Part shown: piece after piece, positions 5,576-6,361 of the stretch | Position numbering within the stretch: the first letter of the stretch is position 1 | Layout of the letters: every line of letters begins with the position of its first letter | NCBI GenBank assembly: GCA_046597185.1 | Contig: JBKJLF010000684.1 | Coordinates: 1 to 6,361 of the forward strand | DNA from: CAMBDR01 sp046597185 | Lineage (GTDB): Bacteria > Pseudomonadota > Gammaproteobacteria > Burkholderiales > Burkholderiaceae_D | DNA: 6,361 bases | Reading direction: 5' to 3' | The notes under the pieces: model-generated | Told to the model about the DNA's origin: nothing | Seen by the model: the letters and a program-made list of their open reading frames with translations, nothing else | Databases searched by the model: none | Program-made: the position numbers and the translations under genes

Positions 5576-5740
5576 GGCAAAAAAAAACCGCCACTGGGGC
5601 GGTTTGAATTCTATTATCTGTCTGAGAGAATAGAGGAGACAGGCAGCATTATGGCGGTTGTCTAGACAAGCGTCCAATTTATTAATCCAATAACAGATAT
5701 TTCTGTTGTGAATAATTGCGTGCTCGGGGTCAATTAACCG
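5576..5740. repeat. 165-bp direct repeat, copy B (3' region of the Ig-like surface protein gene)
   Basis: This is the partner of copy A at 4192-4356. It covers the stop codon of the surface-protein gene (5736-5734), a 3' untranslated stretch of about 130 nt and the terminator. The TTGTCTAGACAA palindrome (5658-5669) and the AACAGA/TCTGTT hairpin (5692-5707) are unchanged from copy A, while about 12 positions elsewhere differ. Because a gene still leads into this copy, it is probably the original context. The Fic remnant lies 80 bp to its left. Confidence 0.9.
5579..5605 (-). terminator. Rho-independent terminator of the Ig-like surface protein gene
   Basis: The stem AAACCGCC (5585-5592) / GGCGGTTT (5598-5605) with a 5-nt loop is followed on the minus strand by nine T (plus-strand A at 5579-5587). 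It lies about 130 nt past the stop codon of the leftward surface-protein gene with no other gene between, so it should end that transcript. The T run exists on the minus side only, so it would not efficiently stop rightward transcription from the Fic remnant. Confidence 0.88.
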
Positions 5741-6361
5741 AACTGGAATAACTCAGGTGCTACGTTGCTGACACCTGCCAGGGCGGCAGAAAAATCGGCA
5801 TGGAGCGCCAAATTACCCTCCGCTACCGGGCTGTACGCCTGCAAGGCTGCGTCGGTGCCAACTTCATTCGCAACGCTGGCTTTGAATGCAGTTTCGAGCG
5901 GATCAGGCCCACGCAGATCCGGCACATCTACCACCCCACTGCCGGAACCGAGATTGCCCGCCCTGTCATGTTGATACGCTGTCAGCGGGTAGCTGCCAAT
6001 GCCAACGCGGGAGGTGACGGGTATGGCCCAGGTGCCGTTGCCGTTGACGATGGCGCTGCCAAAGATGGCACCATTGTAATAAACATCCACCTGGCTGCCA
6101 CCAACTTCAGCAATGCCGGTGATGGTTCCAATGCCGCCATGGGCGATGAAACTGTTTAGCGTAACGATGGGGGCGGTGGTATCGATGGTGCCCGTTTGTT
6201 GGCTAGACGTACCATGGTTTCCGGCCTTGTCATCCTGGCTGGCATAGACGGTGTAAGTGCCATCCGGGGTGGCGGGCATGGTGTAGCTCCAGTGGCCGCT
6301 GCTGTCCACTGTGGCGTTGGCAAAAACGGTATTGTTTTGTACGTTCCAGATATTAATTACC
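5734..6361 (-). CDS. C-terminal end of a large Ig-like-repeat surface protein (partial, runs off right edge)
   Basis: The minus-strand frame is open from the right edge (first full codon at 6360) to TAA 5736-5734, giving 208 residues. The GTG at 6309 is internal: INIWNVQNNTVFANATV precedes it in frame. Two Ig-like repeats are visible. The first (residues about 1-66) contains DSSGHWSYTMPATPDGTYTV and DDKAGN. The second (about 67-150) contains VDVYYNGAIFGSAIV, NGNGTWAIPV and HDRAGN. This xxxGxWxxxxP...G.Y.(V/L)TA...D.AGN pattern is that of bacterial Ig-like repeats in giant adhesins and secreted surface proteins. A final non-repeat tail of about 58 residues ends in FQFG and holds no recognisable LPXTG or autotransporter signal. 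Export route and N-terminal domains lie outside the window. Confidence 0.85.
   Translation of the reverse strand, partial: VINIWNVQNNTVFANATVDSSGHWSYTMPATPDGTYTVYASQDDKAGNHGTSSQQTGTIDTTAPIVTLNSFIAHGGIGTITGIAEVGGSQVDVYYNGAIFGSAIVNGNGTWAIPVTSRVGIGSYPLTAYQHDRAGNLGSGSGVVDVPDLRGPDPLETAFKASVANEVGTDAALQAYSPVAEGNLALHADFSAALAGVSNVAPELFQFG

Noticed and set aside
5734..6309. Surface-protein gene starting at GTG 6309
   Set aside because: The frame continues upstream without a stop to the window edge, and the first Ig-like repeat is cut by that start; the codon is an internal Val.

Overview
The window looks like accessory chromosome from a betaproteobacterium. The basis is a periplasmic binding protein start of the type common in Burkholderiales/Oxalobacteraceae, roughly balanced base composition, and cassette-like contents. 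This placement is an inference and not secure below class level. There are two edge-truncated genes, three larger genes and several broken gene pieces, so the segment appears to have been reshuffled repeatedly.

Left part (1-1874). A minus-strand gene runs off the left edge. Only its first 59 codons are present: a signal peptide, then the opening strand of a branched-chain-amino-acid-type ABC transporter binding protein. Divergent from it is a plus-strand winged-helix/Fic protein whose Fic motif carries Gln in place of the catalytic His. Between the two gene starts lies a 19-bp tandem repeat array.

Middle (1883-4191). A large minus-strand protein of unknown function converges on the Fic gene with 8 bp between the stop codons. 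Its apparent start lacks a ribosome binding site. A better start with a strong Shine-Dalgarno lies 64 bp upstream but is one base out of frame across a run of eight T. Removing one T restores a coherent N-terminus, so this is a frameshift, a slippage site or a phase-variable switch.

Right part (4192-6361). Two copies (about 93% identical) of a 165-bp segment, each with a strong minus-strand terminator, bracket a mosaic. The mosaic holds a signal-peptide stub (+), an Imm11/DUF1629-like immunity gene (-), 27 codons of the tail of its presumed toxin (-), and an internally deleted, frameshifted remnant of a second Fic gene (+). Beyond the second repeat copy is the 3' end of a large Ig-like-repeat surface protein that runs off the right edge.

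Taken together, the right part reads as a polymorphic toxin/immunity or adhesin locus. An orphan immunity gene survives there next to recombination scars. The Fic gene and the terminator segment each occur twice, in the same order, which points to an old segmental duplication followed by insertion and deletion. No RNA genes, CRISPR arrays or complete insertion sequences are visible.
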